Of a stretch of DNA of 64,000 bases, positions 31,565 to 43,400 are shown piece by piece. The stretch comes from Heloderma charlesbogerti. Its lineage: Eukaryota; Chordata; Lepidosauria; Squamata; Helodermatidae. Each line of letters starts with the position of its first letter. Within the stretch, counting starts at the first letter, position 1. The stretch is taken from positions 2,790,001-2,854,000 of the forward strand of contig JANEZZ010000728.1 in NCBI GenBank assembly GCA_026122225.1, written 5' to 3'. Made by a program: the position numbers and the translations under genes. The notes below the pieces were generated by a model, which worked only from the letters and a program-made list of their open reading frames with translations, was not told the origin of the DNA and made no database searches.

Positions 31565-33000
31565 AATAGTTAATAGAGAAGGGAAAAAATAGAGGTAGGG
31601 CTTCCCAAGTGTGAAATCTCCGGCTACTTGTGCCAAATGGGACATCTATTACTGGTTGTCTGGGGGCCATGCATGGTTTGCACATTAGCATACACACTGT
31701 GGACTGCAAGTGGGCTGGGCCTTATGGAGTCAAGGGACACTTTAAGCCAAGGGCAGGTAACGTGGTGCCCATGGGCACCAGTGTGCCCCCAGACACCTTT
31801 CTTCGTACCCACCAAGGTACTCTACCCCTCCTACTTGAAAAAATAATACATTTTCTTATTAGCAGCTGGGATTACTATGAAATGGCTTTCTGCTGGTGCT
31901 GAAAATTGTGCATTCAAAGGAGTTGTTTAGTGTGCTGGGGCTCAGACCCCACCTCTGTCTTGTACTTGGTCTTTCAGGCAGGTTACTTATCCTTTGTCAT
32001 GCCCAATGGCAGTCATTTTGTGGTGGTGCTCAGGACAATTTCTCAAATTGCCAAATGTGCCCATGGGCGCAAGAAGTTGCCTTCCTGTATTTCTGACTGG
32101 AAGTATCTTAAGCTCTTGTGTACTTGTGAACAAAAACTAGTAAACCCAGGTATTATTTACTATATAAATATGTTAACTGTTAACAATATTAATAAGGGAT
32201 TGCAGGACTTTTTCCAAGTCTGGGAGTACTATAGAAGTACTATAAGGCGGATTGAAAATTGCTCTATTCTATTCCAAGTGCTTTTGGGTTATCTCGGTCT
32301 TACTTGTATTCTGCAACCATGAGAGGAATATGCAACTAAAACTGCAACCCAAAGTAAAATGAACACATCCTGTTTCTCCAGGGGCAAACATCTTTACACA
32401 AAATACTTGAACTGAAGTAATTGCAGAATTAATCTACCTTTGAGACTGGTAAACTATGTTAGTGGCCTCCACTCACTGAAGTTTCATTATGGAAATTAAA
32501 TTGGGTTCTGGGACAAATTCTATTTCTAGGACTTTGATTTGAGACTTGACGGTTTTCAGGGAGATATCATTTTAATGATACTATATATTTACCATGGGTC
32601 ATTGTCAACTGGAAGCATTTGCATACCTCTGATCTTCTGGGTCTACACTGTGCCATGCATCTGTGCAGTATAATTCAGATTGATAACACAGGTTCATGAT
32701 CAGTGGCAGCTGGGCCATTATCTGTCCAGGGGTTGGGTTGATCCCTCTGCTGCAACATGGTTCTGAAGTGATGGACTTTATTATTCTCCACAACTGAATG
32801 GCAGCCATTCAGCAACATGAGAAAAAACAAATTGTGTGCTTGGGAATACTCTTGGGATGATGGTTGTTGCAATGTTTCCTTGCCCTGACAACTCCACTGT
32901 TTGAATGAGAGTTAGGTTTTGCCTCCTTTAAACAGAGTCCCAGATCCCAGTCCATTTACTTTGCCTCATAGAACTCAGTAGGAGCCTCTGATAACTGAGT
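31565..33000. other. Intergenic stretch, no gene recognised
   Basis: Includes a block at 31740-31830 ('ggtgcccatgggcaccagtg') that looks like part of a squamate repeat, and a 138-codon frame (31906-32322) without recognisable domains. No gene is supported. Confidence 0.4.
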
Positions 33001-33009
33001 TAGCCCTTA

Positions 33010-33430
33010 TAGGCATGGCACCACTCCGTCATCTAGAACCTGTGGCCCATGGAGGTTCCACATCCAGCCCATGGGGCCTCCTTGGATTCCTTGAGGGGGG
33101 AAGACTTGGCCTCCAAGCCGTGTCCCATGGAAGAATCCCCATACGGGCAGGTGCGAGATCAGCTGGCACTGGGATGACCAGTCACTCTTCCCAGCATCAA
33201 CCAAGTGGCTTTGCATGGCACATGCTGCACACTGCCCCCATTGGGCCAATGCACACTGCTGGCACTGGGAGGAATGTCTGTCCTCCTGGCACTGCTGAGT
33301 CCTTTTGTGAGTTGTCCCAAGCCAGGGCCTTGGGAGGCACTGGGAACAGTGGCTGCTCTTCGCTGCACCAGTTGAGTGGCTTTGCACAGTGCACGCTGTC
33401 CTTGTGGGGATGATTCGTGCCGTGCAAAGC
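33010..33430. repeat. GC-richer block with a diverged internal duplication
   Basis: 'ctggcactgggatgacc' to 'gtggctttgcatggcaca' (about 33153-33225) resembles 'ggcactgggaacagtggc' to 'gtggctttgcacagtgca' (about 33335-33395), spaced about 180 bp. Long open frames exist on both strands because of base composition. No protein family was recognised. Confidence 0.4.
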
Positions 33431-33638
33431 TAGGGACTCGGACGCTGGGCTTAATCAGTATATCTCAACCCTGGTTTCAATTTCTTGGTGTGACAAAACT
33501 TTGAAAATCAACTTTTATATAGATGATTTAAAAAAGGGAAGTATGAACAATTCTCATCAGATATACGGGGACAACTAAAACTAGAAACCCCAACCAGATA
33601 CCGTTAGATGCAGACTGGTTGTCCCAGAGCAGTCCAAC

Positions 33639-34444
33639 CAGTGGTGTAGTGGAGGCAGGGCCTGCAGGGACGCAGCCCCAGCACGCTTTCATTAGCAGGG
33701 GCTCTAATATCTGCCAGCCCCCTCAGAATTCCCTGTTCCCTCTGAGCTTAGCTGCGATCCTCACTGCAGCTGTGGGGGGAATGAATTTTCAAGTAACAAT
33801 ATATTGTTGCATGTTGGAATGCAAAGTATTTAGGATGACTTGGTCTGGAATGGGCAAGTAAGACCTATCTGCTTTACCAAAGACGTGCTCCTGGTGGAGA
33901 TGAAAACTCCCAGAACTGATTTGCTGACATGGATTGACACAGCTGCCTGAAATTTTTGGACTGCCCTTGGAGACTGTCACAATGAGCTCCGGCATTTCCA
34001 AATTTACCACTACGCCACTGTGTGAGTGTGTAGTTCAATCTAGCTAGGTGTGTGGAAGTTTCTGTTGGAGGGGGAGATATAATGAAGGAGCTTAGGGAAG
34101 GCTAGTGGGTAATGTTGGGGCGCTAAGGGAGTGTGCAAGGGGGCTGTTTAAAAGAGAAGGGATCTGTCCGTAAGGGCTGAGTTGAGAGGGTGAAGCTTCC
34201 ATAGAGTATCATATTTTGAAAACCTAAAACCTTTGTATTTGAGTGAGTGGGTGAAAGATTTTAACACCCCCGCATTTTTTCTCAGATGTCCAATTGAAAT
34301 ACCCCTGCCTCACTCTCAGCTGCACTATTTCTGGATCCCAGTTGAAGGCTGTATATCTTACAAGGTTGTATAATCTTAGAAGGGGGCGTGGCTGGGACTG
34401 TCATGAAGGGACACCTCACTTCTGAAGTTGCCACTACGCTACTG
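33639..34444. mobile_element. hAT-like non-autonomous element
   Basis: Left end CAGTGGTGTAGTGG (33639-33652). The right end CCACTACGCTACTG (34431-34444) pairs at 12 of 14. The flanking octamers AGTCCAAC and AGTGTAAC agree at 6 of 8, matching an aged 8-bp hAT duplication. A second right-end-like sequence, CCACTACGCCACTG, sits inside at 34007-34020 and may mark an internal duplication or a nested copy. No transposase is visible. Confidence 0.55.
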
Positions 34445-34639
34445 AGTGTAACTACATACAGATAGGATGTATCTGTCCAGTGACAGAGCAAGAGATTGCA
34501 TGTATGTTGTCCTGGGGGAACCCAACCAAATGTGGTGAACTGAGTTCACATCAATAGAAGTACCCTTACAGCAGGGGAGAGTATACTTCAGTTTTCAACC
34601 AGCATCCCAAGTTCTACCAAACTGAGTCAGGGACAAAAG

Positions 34640-34745
34640 ACATGCACTCAGAATTAAATCCAAAATCTTTCATTGGGCAGTATGTTTATTAGGACCAACC
34701 AAAAGCTTCCAAGTTGAGGTGTCTTTCTCATGGTGCAGCATGGCT
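34640..34745 (-). repeat. Retroelement 3' tail (Penelope-like?), reverse
   Basis: 'aaatctttcattgggcagt', 'tttattaggaccaaccaaaa', 'gcttccaagttgaggtgtc' is the reverse of the tail order seen at 25704-25800. Confidence 0.4.
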
Positions 34746-35092
34746 ATCCTTGGTTTTTTTTAACATAGACTTTGGGATTAAAGGATTCTGAGCCCAGGAA
34801 TTTGAGTAACAAACCTGCACTGAACCCACAATCCTTCCACACACCTTGTTGTGGAGAAATTTTGTTGTTCCTGTTCCCATTGTTAAACTACTGGGAGTCA
34901 GAAATCCTTCAAATTATCCAGATACCTACCAGTAGACCCAAAACTACTTTTTGCCCACCCTTGCCTTGCAGAGCAAACAAGCTCCTTTCCTCATCTTTTT
35001 TTTTTTTTTGCTCTTTATCTCTTACTAATGGGGAGGGGGGGAGAAACCACTAAATGAAATGGGTAGCCCCATTCTCCAGCTTGCACTGTGTT

Positions 35093-35225
35093 AAGAACAT
35101 AAAAAGCGCTGTGCTGGATCAAACCAAAAGCCCATCTAACCCAGCATTCTGTTCCCACATTGGCCAATCAGGTGTCTGTGGGAAGCCCACAAGTAGGACA
35201 CGAGTGTAGTAGCACCCTCCTAATT
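35093..35225 (+). repeat. Interspersed repeat family B, copy 3
   Basis: 'agaacataaaaagcgctgtg', 'ctggatcaaaccaaaagccc', 'atctaacccagcattctgtt', 'gggaagcccacaagtagga'. The best preserved start among the copies here. Confidence 0.65.
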
Positions 35226-35717
35226 TCTTGAGAAGCTATTAAAGTGTAAGAGTAGCAAAATTCAAACAAACCCAAATGTGGCTCTGGAGGTAAAATAGCA
35301 TCACTGTATACAAGTGTTTGATTCCACTAGCATTACATTATCGAGCCTCCAAAAGGCTCCTTTCTCAGGCAGTGTACTTCAGATAGAATCACAATTAACA
35401 GACCAATTATCTTACCTATACCGAATTGACTCCCAAACAATATTCAGAAGCCCTCACATTGCTTGCTTGCATAATAGTTGTAAGTTAGAAGTTGAAAGTT
35501 ACATTATCATCGACATCTGAATGTGAACTCCAGCTGAAAGATAGGAAGGATTTCATACTTCGTTCTTGTTTCAAGCAGTCTGTGAACCTGAAGATATGTC
35601 TATACTGCTTAGCACTCCTTTCAGGTTCTGAAAACCTCTTTCCCCCCACAGCTAACCAGTTAAAACAGAGGGGGGGGGGCTTTCCTTCCACCCACCTTTT
35701 CAAAGATAGGATTGTAA

Positions 35718-36395
35718 TTTTTATTTAATAGATCTATATACCGCTTACCATATTTTAAAAATATCTAAGAAGTTTACAAGAATATTGAAATACATTGAAA
35801 TACATTGTGATATACTTTAAATACAATTAAAATACATAATTGCTAAAACATTTATATAAAATATAGACAAAAACATTACCACCGTTTTAATTAACCTTGG
35901 TTGATAAACCACAACACCATAATTAACAAACAAACTGGGCAGCACACTCACTCAGGAAAGGCCTGGATAAAGAGATGCATGCCATAGTTGGGACTTCCTG
36001 GATAACAGGGGGGAAGGACATTCCATAAGGTAGGTGCCATCATGGAGAAGGCCTCTTCCGGGGTGCTGCAAGATGGCAATCTGCAGGTTGGGGTACAACC
36101 AGCAAGGCTTCCTTCAATCATCTTAATGATTGCAGAGGTCTGTATTGGGGAAGGTGATCTGCCAGGTAACCTGGTCCCAAGCTGTTCAGGGCTTTATATG
36201 CCAACAGCAAGACCTTGTACTTGGCTCAGTAGCTCATAGGTAGCCAGTGCAGTTGCTTCAGCACTGGTGTAATATGTGCATGGCCAGGTGCCCCACTCAC
36301 CTTGCTGGCAGCCACATTCTGCACCAGCTGCAGCTTCCAGACCAAGCACAAAGGAAGCCCCACATAATGTGTGTTACAGTAATCTAAAGCTGGTG
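35718..36395 (-). mobile_element. L2-like LINE 3' part (older family)
   Basis: The minus strand reads from about 36395 leftward through an L2-like ORF2 C-terminus: 'attactgtaacacacattat' antisense of LDYCNTHYVGLPL, and 'ccaggtaacctggtcccaag' equivalent to 18425-18443. It then enters a 3' UTR with the tail 'tagatctatataccgcttac' at about 35731. The frame has many stops. Confidence 0.7.
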
Positions 36396-36399
36396 GAGA

Positions 36400-37280
36400 A
36401 AAGCAGAAACATGCATATGCCATTGCTGGCTGGCCTTCATTGCTACATCCTTAACAATGTGAAGTCTTAACAATGTGAAGCATTGCAGCTACATTGCAGA
36501 TAGTCCCTGTGCTCCCTCTGTGTAACTGGGAAAAGGACTCACTTATGTCAGTATGCCTTTAGTTTCATTTATCAACCAAACAATTAAGGCAATAATGTTA
36601 AGAAGGTGAAACTTAATGCTTCAAGCACAAATGAGTCATAAAACTAGAAGACTAAGTAGGGCTACCCTTTCTCACTCTTGTGCCTTTTAACAATAGCCTG
36701 CCATACAGGAATTAAGCAGGTGAAGCTTCTCTCCCATCACTGTAACTCCATGCCAGGAAAAGCTTCCCTTGCTAAGTCTGGGCATGGTATAGCCCAGTCT
36801 TATGCAGAGTTAAACATACCTGGCCTACACCCATTCCAATCAACGGGCTAACTATGTATAGGACCAAGCGGTAAGGTGCTGTTAAGGGGGTAGTAGCACA
36901 GCCACTGAAAAAGTTCATAACGGTACACGCAATTATATAGTTACTATATTAATGGTTGAAAAGTGTGCTGTGCTCCATTTATGGATAAGCTTCTTGCAAG
37001 ATTTGGGGCAAGTTGTTCCCAGATTACTGCTCTACAATGCAAGGTATTTGTGAACTGTTAAAGTACATTTTTGCCCTGATGCAAGCTAGCTCAGGCAATC
37101 AGAAATATTAAGGTCCTTATAGTAACTATAATTCCAGCTTCTTCTTGTTTCATTATTCTAGATGTCAATGTTACATTATCTGTATTCTTAATTAAGATCC
37201 TTTCTTGCAGTATGGAAAATATTTATACTCAATACATGCAAATGGCTCAAAATAACTTCATGAGAGCAAATCATGTACAG
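36400..37280. other. Intergenic stretch, no gene recognised
   Basis: Mostly unassigned. A worn family-S block lies near 36795-36870 ('gtcttatgcagagttaaac' and 'tatgtataggaccaagc'). Confidence 0.4.
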
Positions 37281-37284
37281 CACA

Positions 37285-37440
37285 ATCCTGATCATGTTTA
37301 CTCTGCATCATTTCTTTGATTACAGTAGGACTTATTTCCAGTGATGGCTATAATCCAATACAGAGTTAGGTACACTCAAGTTCACTTATTTCAATGGGCT
37401 TTACTGTGCTTAACTATGCATAGGATTAGACTGCATGTCT
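37285..37440 (+). repeat. Short dispersed family S, two worn copies
   Basis: 'cacaatcctgatcatgttta' and 'gcttaactatgcatagga' with the intervening 'ttcaatgggctttactgtg' fit the family-S pattern. Confidence 0.45.
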
Positions 37441-37714
37441 ATTTAGGACTGCACAAATAAGTCCAGTTATTTGAAGAAAGCTTCAGTCCTTGTTATCTAA
37501 ATTTAAAAGGAGTAAACGGAATCTTTAGACAATAGGCCAGGAAAAGACTTTGCCTGAGACCCTGGCTAGGCACTGCCAGTCCGACTATAATACTGTACTA
37601 TAGTCTGACCTAGTATAGTTTCCTGTGTTCACCACACTATAATAAGACCAAGAAGAAACATTTGTTAATAGTATGCTTGAATGACTTCACTGAATGAGAC
37701 AGATAATCTCAATA

Positions 37715-38012
37715 CAGCTAGGCTCTGGAACTTCCTTCCAAGGCAAGGTCATTGCAGTTCTTCACTAAATACTTTCTGGAAGTTGGTGAAGACATTCCTT
37801 TTTAGGAAGGCCTTCTGTGGGTAATCTTACTTGCTGTTTGAATTCGCTTGGTCTTAAAAATATTTTTCATTGTGCTGCCTTGTGCCTTTCTGCTGCTATT
37901 TTGTGTTTTATGTTATAGAGGGATATCTTGAATTGTTAAATATTTGCTTGTGGTGTTCTATCTAGAACCCTTTAGAGAATAGGCAGGATATAAACGTTTA
38001 AAAATAAATACA
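37715..38012 (+). mobile_element. L2-like LINE 3' fragment
   Basis: 'aggctctggaacttccttcc' (the W/L-N-xLP segment), 'attcctttttaggaaggcct' and the tail 'aataggcaggatataaacg' with 'aaaaataaataca' parallel 9740-10065. Confidence 0.6.
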
Positions 38013-38589
38013 TAAATAACATCAAAGGACTCCCCAGTTTACATTCAGAATATACGGATATTCATAGCAGGATGCTGCCCTTTACCAAGTCAGATCATTA
38101 GCATTATTACTGCATTAAGTATTGATAGTAGTTGAATGATTATGCAACTTCTTGTCCACCGTTTGGGCAATCCAATGTGCCATGTATTACTAGGCCCAAG
38201 CCCAATTGCAGTCTCTGGGAAATAAACTGGGGGCACCTGTGGAAGAAAGGAAGATTTAGATTTCTGCTAACATACAGAGTAATTGCAGCCTTTGGCTCCT
38301 GCTAATATTTATTTTTTTTAATAATTGATTTTAAGACATGACCAAAATACTGTCATGGCCGCCTAGCAACAGGGAATGAAATGCAGTGCATCCAGTTCAC
38401 TACAGGCACTTACCAACTACTATTCTTAGGCAGCCTATTGCTGTTTTACCTCCCAAAAGAAGGATTGTCAGTCTTAACTTTACGTGAATATGCCATTTCA
38501 GTAAATCATCCATTCATTTTTACTGTTATTAGCACGTCCTTCTCCATCGATTCTGCTACACCCTTCCCTCTCTCCAAAGCACTTCCACA

Positions 38590-39608
38590 GCGTTTGCATT
38601 GTTCTGGGAGGCGATGAGCAAGCGGGTATTTTCTGGTGAATGTGGGCCCCGTTTTGAGCCTAACTTGAGCGGAGTTTCATCTATTGTTCTCCGCCACGCC
38701 CTGGTTGCATGTCGATATCTTCACCTAGAGATGTCCCCACACAAGACTTTGACGGAGCAACAGACGATTCCCACCCGCCTTCCTCGCTCATTACCCAGAA
38801 GTGCTTTGGTGCGCGTGTGTTTCCGCTGAGTTTTCCTGTCGGAGAAGGAAAGGGGGAGCGGTTTGCTTTCTCTGACTCCAGAGAATATTTTGTATCCGTT
38901 TCCACCTCTTTCTTCCTCCTCGGCTCGCTTTGTCTCCCTCACTCAGCGCTGTACGCTCGAGGAAGCTCCCCTTCAGCGACCGGTTTCTTTGCGCTCTGGG
39001 CGCAGCAGCAGGAGGAGGAGGAGAAAGAGGAGCGAGGGAAGGCGCGACTGACTGCGTCCGGGTGGCGTTTTTATTGTTCGCGTGCCCCGGTGGGTGGGTG
39101 CGAGCTGTTCTGCGCGCGCGCAAGCCGAGGAGCCGCCGCCGCCTGCTCTTCTCCCACCGCCGGCTCCGGGGTCCTGTGCTATGTTGGATGCGGCTGGCTG
39201 AGCGCGCGAGAGGCAGGAGACGCGTCCTGGGAACAGGCGCGCTTTCTTCGCGATGGCGTAAATCCGCTTCGGAGCGACCTTCGCGCGAACCAGGGGGAGA
39301 GGTTGAAAGGGACTCTTTTTAATAAATAATAATAACAATAACCTGCTCCGTCTCCTCTTTCACCGGGAAGTCAAGCAGCGCCCCCTCCCATCTCCTTCTC
39401 CATCCCTCCAATGAAGAAGAGTTTTATCCTGGAGTGAAGAAAGGAAGAGGAGAAGAGAGGCTTTTGTTGTGTGTGTGGTGGGGTAGCTTTTTGTGTGTGT
39501 AAAGGGGGCGGCGCTTTACATTTTCACCCTGGCGTGGTAGCGCTTGTCCTCTTTTGTTTATAGAGGGCAATTTTTTTAAAAAAATAAAAAATAAAATCGA
39601 AGGGAAAA
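38590..39608 (+). promoter_or_regulatory. MAP4K4: CpG-rich promoter / 5' UTR region of MAP4K4
   Basis: From about 38590 the sequence turns GC-rich with many CpG dinucleotides, against the A/T-rich surroundings, and stays so past exon 1 to about 39970. It contains a GA-rich patch ('caggaggaggaggagaaag' near 39008) and GCC/CCG clusters near 39125-39170. I see no convincing TATA box, so dispersed CpG-island initiation is likely. The transcription start cannot be fixed from sequence. Upstream ATGs lie at 39181, 39189, 39253 and 39411. Confidence 0.75.
39181..39437 (+). promoter_or_regulatory. Candidate upstream ORFs in the MAP4K4 leader
   Basis: Four ATGs precede the main start: 39181 (7 codons with stop), 39189 (to the TAA at 39322), 39253 (ATG GCG TAA) and 39411 (ATG to TGA at 39437, 8 codons plus stop). 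They matter only if transcription starts upstream of them. All end before the main ATG, so they could damp translation or allow reinitiation. Confidence 0.4.
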
Positions 39609-39665
39609 ATGGCGAACGACTCTCCTGCAAAAAGTCTGGGGGACATCGACCTTTCCTCTTTGCGG
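39609..39665 (+). CDS. MAP4K4: MAP4K4 coding exon 1
   Basis: Encodes the first 19 residues, MANDSPAKSLGDIDLSSLR. MAP4K4 (HGK/NIK-type) is a cytoplasmic Ser/Thr kinase of the STE20 family, GCK-IV group, acting upstream of JNK and in cytoskeletal, adhesion and Hippo signalling. The MANDSPAKSL start separates it from the paralogues TNIK (MASDSPARSL) and MINK1 (MGDPAPARSL), as I remember them. The start has a strong context (A at -3, G at +4). The exon ends in phase 0 at CGG, followed by the donor GTGAGT (39666-39671). Residue 11 is Gly, where mammalian MAP4K4 has Val in my recollection. Reading into intron 1 would give a 171-residue frame, which I regard as an artefact. The gene continues with exon 2 at 40220. 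Confidence 0.93.
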
Positions 39666-40219
39666 GTGAGTGTGACTGGGGCTGAGGTGAGGCGGGGGGC
39701 TGCTTGCAGACGACCCCTTTCCTCTTCTCTCCTGCTATCCACACAAAAGCGGGCGACGTTTTCCCCGGCGTGGCTTTTGTTGTTGAGAGCGGGGTTGGGG
39801 TGGAGGGGAAAGAAAAGGGAGGAGGAGGACGGGGTGGAGGGAGAGTTGTGGCTGTGTGTTGCTGGGGAGAAGAAGCTGTTGGGTTTGCACGCAAGTACAC
39901 AATTGCTGCAGCTTAGGAGACCTTTGCTAGTCAGCTTGTCCGCTCCCCATCTTGTTCCCCCGAGAGTAAGAGCCACGGGGAGGAGAGAGAGAGTGGGAGA
40001 GATGAGTTCAGTCTTGGGCTGCTTTCCTTTGTTTGCATGTATTGGCATGTGCGTGGAAAAAACAGGGCGCAACAGCTGCACAGTCCTTCCTCTCCAGTGT
40101 GTGTGTGTTTTAGGGAGACATTGAGCCATTAGTGATTTTTTTATAAATATAATCCCCTGTGTCTTCTTTCTCTCTCTCTCCCACCCCCTCCCTTCACCCA
40201 CCACACCTTCATTGTGTAG
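39666..40219 (+). other. MAP4K4: MAP4K4 intron 1
   Basis: A 554-bp phase-0 intron with donor GTGAGT and acceptor TGTGTAG. A long pyrimidine-rich tract ('cttctttctctctctctc' and C-rich sequence to about 40210) precedes the acceptor. The first 300 bp are still CpG-rich. Confidence 0.9.
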
Positions 40220-40411
<192 letters not shown>

Positions 40412-43400
40412 TGACACAGCTGTCAACACGTTGAGCTCTGCCTTTTTCAAGAAACCTACAGGGTTTCCTAAGGGCTTTGAGAAACCTACTGAGCCAGGTT
40501 GCTGCTGCTCCTAAATTTTAGGTCTAAAATTTAAATCTTAGGTTTTTAGGAAACCTAATCATATATCTCCCACCCTGCCCCCGCCGCCAATAATATAGTT
40601 CAGCCTTTTATACATTAAGCCCTGTCAGTATCCTGGTGTGGGGATGGGGAAATTGGGAATGTTCCTACCTGTAGTGAAATTGGTCTAATAGCTCTTTTAA
40701 AAAAAAGTCACTCTCTTCTTTTGTTACGAATACATCAAGGTGTGTTAAGATGTAGAGAGTGGCACTATATTGCCTTCAGTGTCATTAACTGTAGAAGGGT
40801 GTGGATGCAAAAGGGTGGGGAGAAAGTGGGCAAAAAAGAAGAGCAGGAAAGGTTATTGTCTGTCTGAAGAGCAGAAAATCAACATTTGTAGAATAACCTG
40901 TTTGACAAGACAATAATTTTGGGGTTTTTTTGTGGGGGGAGGGGGAAGAAACACACACAGAGGAGGGGCAGGTAAGATGCTGAGAAAGGTGTTGCTCTTT
41001 TCAAAGGTTTAGAAGCAAAGATACCCCCTCCCTTCTGTTATGTAAAGGAAACAAACATTGGGCTTTCATGGCTGTGTAATGTTTAGTCACCCACATGACT
41101 AAGTTTTCCATCATGCATTTTGTAAGAATGAAATATAAAGGCCCAGCCTAAAGAAGTGTTGTACAGATAATAGGCTAAAACCAACATGAGGTAACCAGGT
41201 ACATTTATTGTGGTGTGTACCCAATCCTAATAAGCCTGCCTTTTAACCAGTCCTGAAGGCTGTTGCTTACATGAGTTTTCCTACATGGCCAGTTATGGGT
41301 TCCCATCTTACGTATACACGGCGAAAAAGAGGCATGTGGTTTATCACACAGAACCATGTACATGCTTTTTCCTACATGGAAGCTGCCTTGTAGGGAAATC
41401 TTCCTTCAGCCTTCGTTTTTTATTTTTTTGGTGTACACTAATCTTCAAGTTACATTTTGAAGAACTTTGCTGTTGTGTGAGCACCAGTGAAATGAAGTGG
41501 CTTTTGCCTTGCTGTAAACAAAAGGAGCCAGGCCTATGCAATATTAAAATGACTCAATATATGTCTGACTTTGAGACTGATTTATATCCGACCCTTTGAT
41601 ACCTGTCTCGTACCTCTTTCATTATTATTTTTCTGTAATATCTTTGCTTGTGAAGCTTGCATCACCTTGGGTGTGTCCCCTTCCTGCTCCCTCCCCCTAA
41701 AAAGGGGAGTTGTGTGAATTTATAGCCCCTTGTAAGTCAAATCAGTATCTGACAATGCCTTGAGCTGATTAGCACATTTTCTGGGGTGTCTGTCTAACTA
41801 CAGTTTTATTAAACCATTTAGGTTTGAGTACTATAGATTTATATGGAATGAAGCAATGGATAACAATTGCTGCTGGGCCCTGTATACAGAAAAAGTGGTT
41901 TGGTTGTGTAAAGAGCAGGCTTTGTTATTGCCAGTAATATGCTGTCAATATATACAACTAGGAAAGAAATTGTATATACTGCAGAATACCTCTGATATAG
42001 ACAATTCTGATTTGGTAGCGCATATACGCTGGATCAATGTGTTATGAGTCCCCCTATTCATGCACCACTTTTGCATCGGAAATGTTGGGTGAAATTCTCA
42101 TGCTTGGTGTGTGTGTGTGTGTGGCAGAATCTGGATAGATGGATGGGTGTTCCTCTCATCTATCCAAAGTTTGGGAGCTGGACCTGCTCAACAGCAATAC
42201 AATAAGATGAGGTTGTATTAAAGAACAACAACCTCTTGGAAGTAGTCCTTGGGGTTAATTCCTGTGACTAAATTGGTGCATGTGGTTGAGTGAATCCATG
42301 CAGTTTGGCATGTGGCAAACCAGTGCTGTGGTTACTTCAGGGTATGCCTGACTCAGCTGACAGCACACTTACTATGCTACTGATAATCTCACTTTTGGCA
42401 CTTTTGTCTTAATATAAAAAAATCAGTTCAGCTGAAAATTGGGGACACAATGAAGCAATTGCACGATTACTCTGTTATGTACTGAACTATGCACAAATAT
42501 TTTCAGTTTCAGTATCTTCATTTGGCCATGGCAGATTGGCTTTTGCTCCATGATATGAAAGAAACTGGGCAACCTTGAGGATATAGTTAGTGTCAATGCC
42601 TATGGTTTTTCTGCCTACAGGTGCTTGTCCACAGATATTGGCAAGAAAAATGTGTAGTAAATCTTAAAAGTATGTGTGTCAGTTCATGATAAGGCGTTTG
42701 TATGAGATGTACAAGGGCAATTTTACCATTGTTGTTAGTGTTGTTGTCAAAGAAATCTACATGAATTTTGTTGCTAAAGAAAAAGTGTCAGTTTACAAAT
42801 GGGGCTCAGGGTCGGTGGGAGATATATGCCACATAGTATTTAAGGGTGGCAAAATGAGCAAGGGGTGGCCAATAATAGATAACCTGGGGGTTGTTGGAAC
42901 AATGACAAGAAGGATGAAATAATGGATAACCAGGGAGTTGTTGGAGCAATAGCAAGGCAAAGTGAAAACAATGAGTCTTGTGGCGAGCTAGAATTTTAAA
43001 GCTTGTTCTTTGGAATGTGAATTGAGTTTAAATTTACAGTAGCTGTAAACCTCCTGCAGAAGTTTTATGGTTCAGGTGATGCAAGTGGTTAAGTCTGGCT
43101 GAAGCACAGTGAGCAAAGCTGTGTTTTGGTTAAGAGAAAATGTGTTGTCTAGAAAGTAGGGTATTGTTAGAAGGTGGAGAGAGCAGTCTTTCTTCGCTGA
43201 GCTGAGGTCCACTGATTCTCACCTAAATGGCATGTACAGACTTGCCCATCAGTGTTCATTCTCTCATTGCAGACTGGGACTGAAATGTTTTGCTGCACAT
43301 GTTTTCCTGTGTTTATATTGTGTAGTCTTTCTGCTCTCTAAAAGACAATAGAACAAATAGATGTGAAGTAGCTTAATGTTGGCCATGCTTAGGGCAGTAA

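Noticed and set aside
31906..32322. 138-codon plus-strand frame
   Set aside because: No recognised domain and it lies in apparent intergenic repeat-like DNA. Comparative evidence would be needed.
33007..33427. Overlapping 126- and 132-codon frames on opposite strands
   Set aside because: Both are open because of GC-richer, repeated composition. The opposing frames cannot both be real, and neither has a known motif.
38709..39329. 206-codon plus-strand frame upstream of MAP4K4
   Set aside because: It lies in the CpG-rich promoter, overlaps open frames on other strands, and has no family motif.
39609..40124. 171-codon open frame beginning with the MAP4K4 start
   Set aside because: After residue 19 it reads into intron 1 past a canonical GTGAGT donor. 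The real protein continues in exon 2 at 40220.
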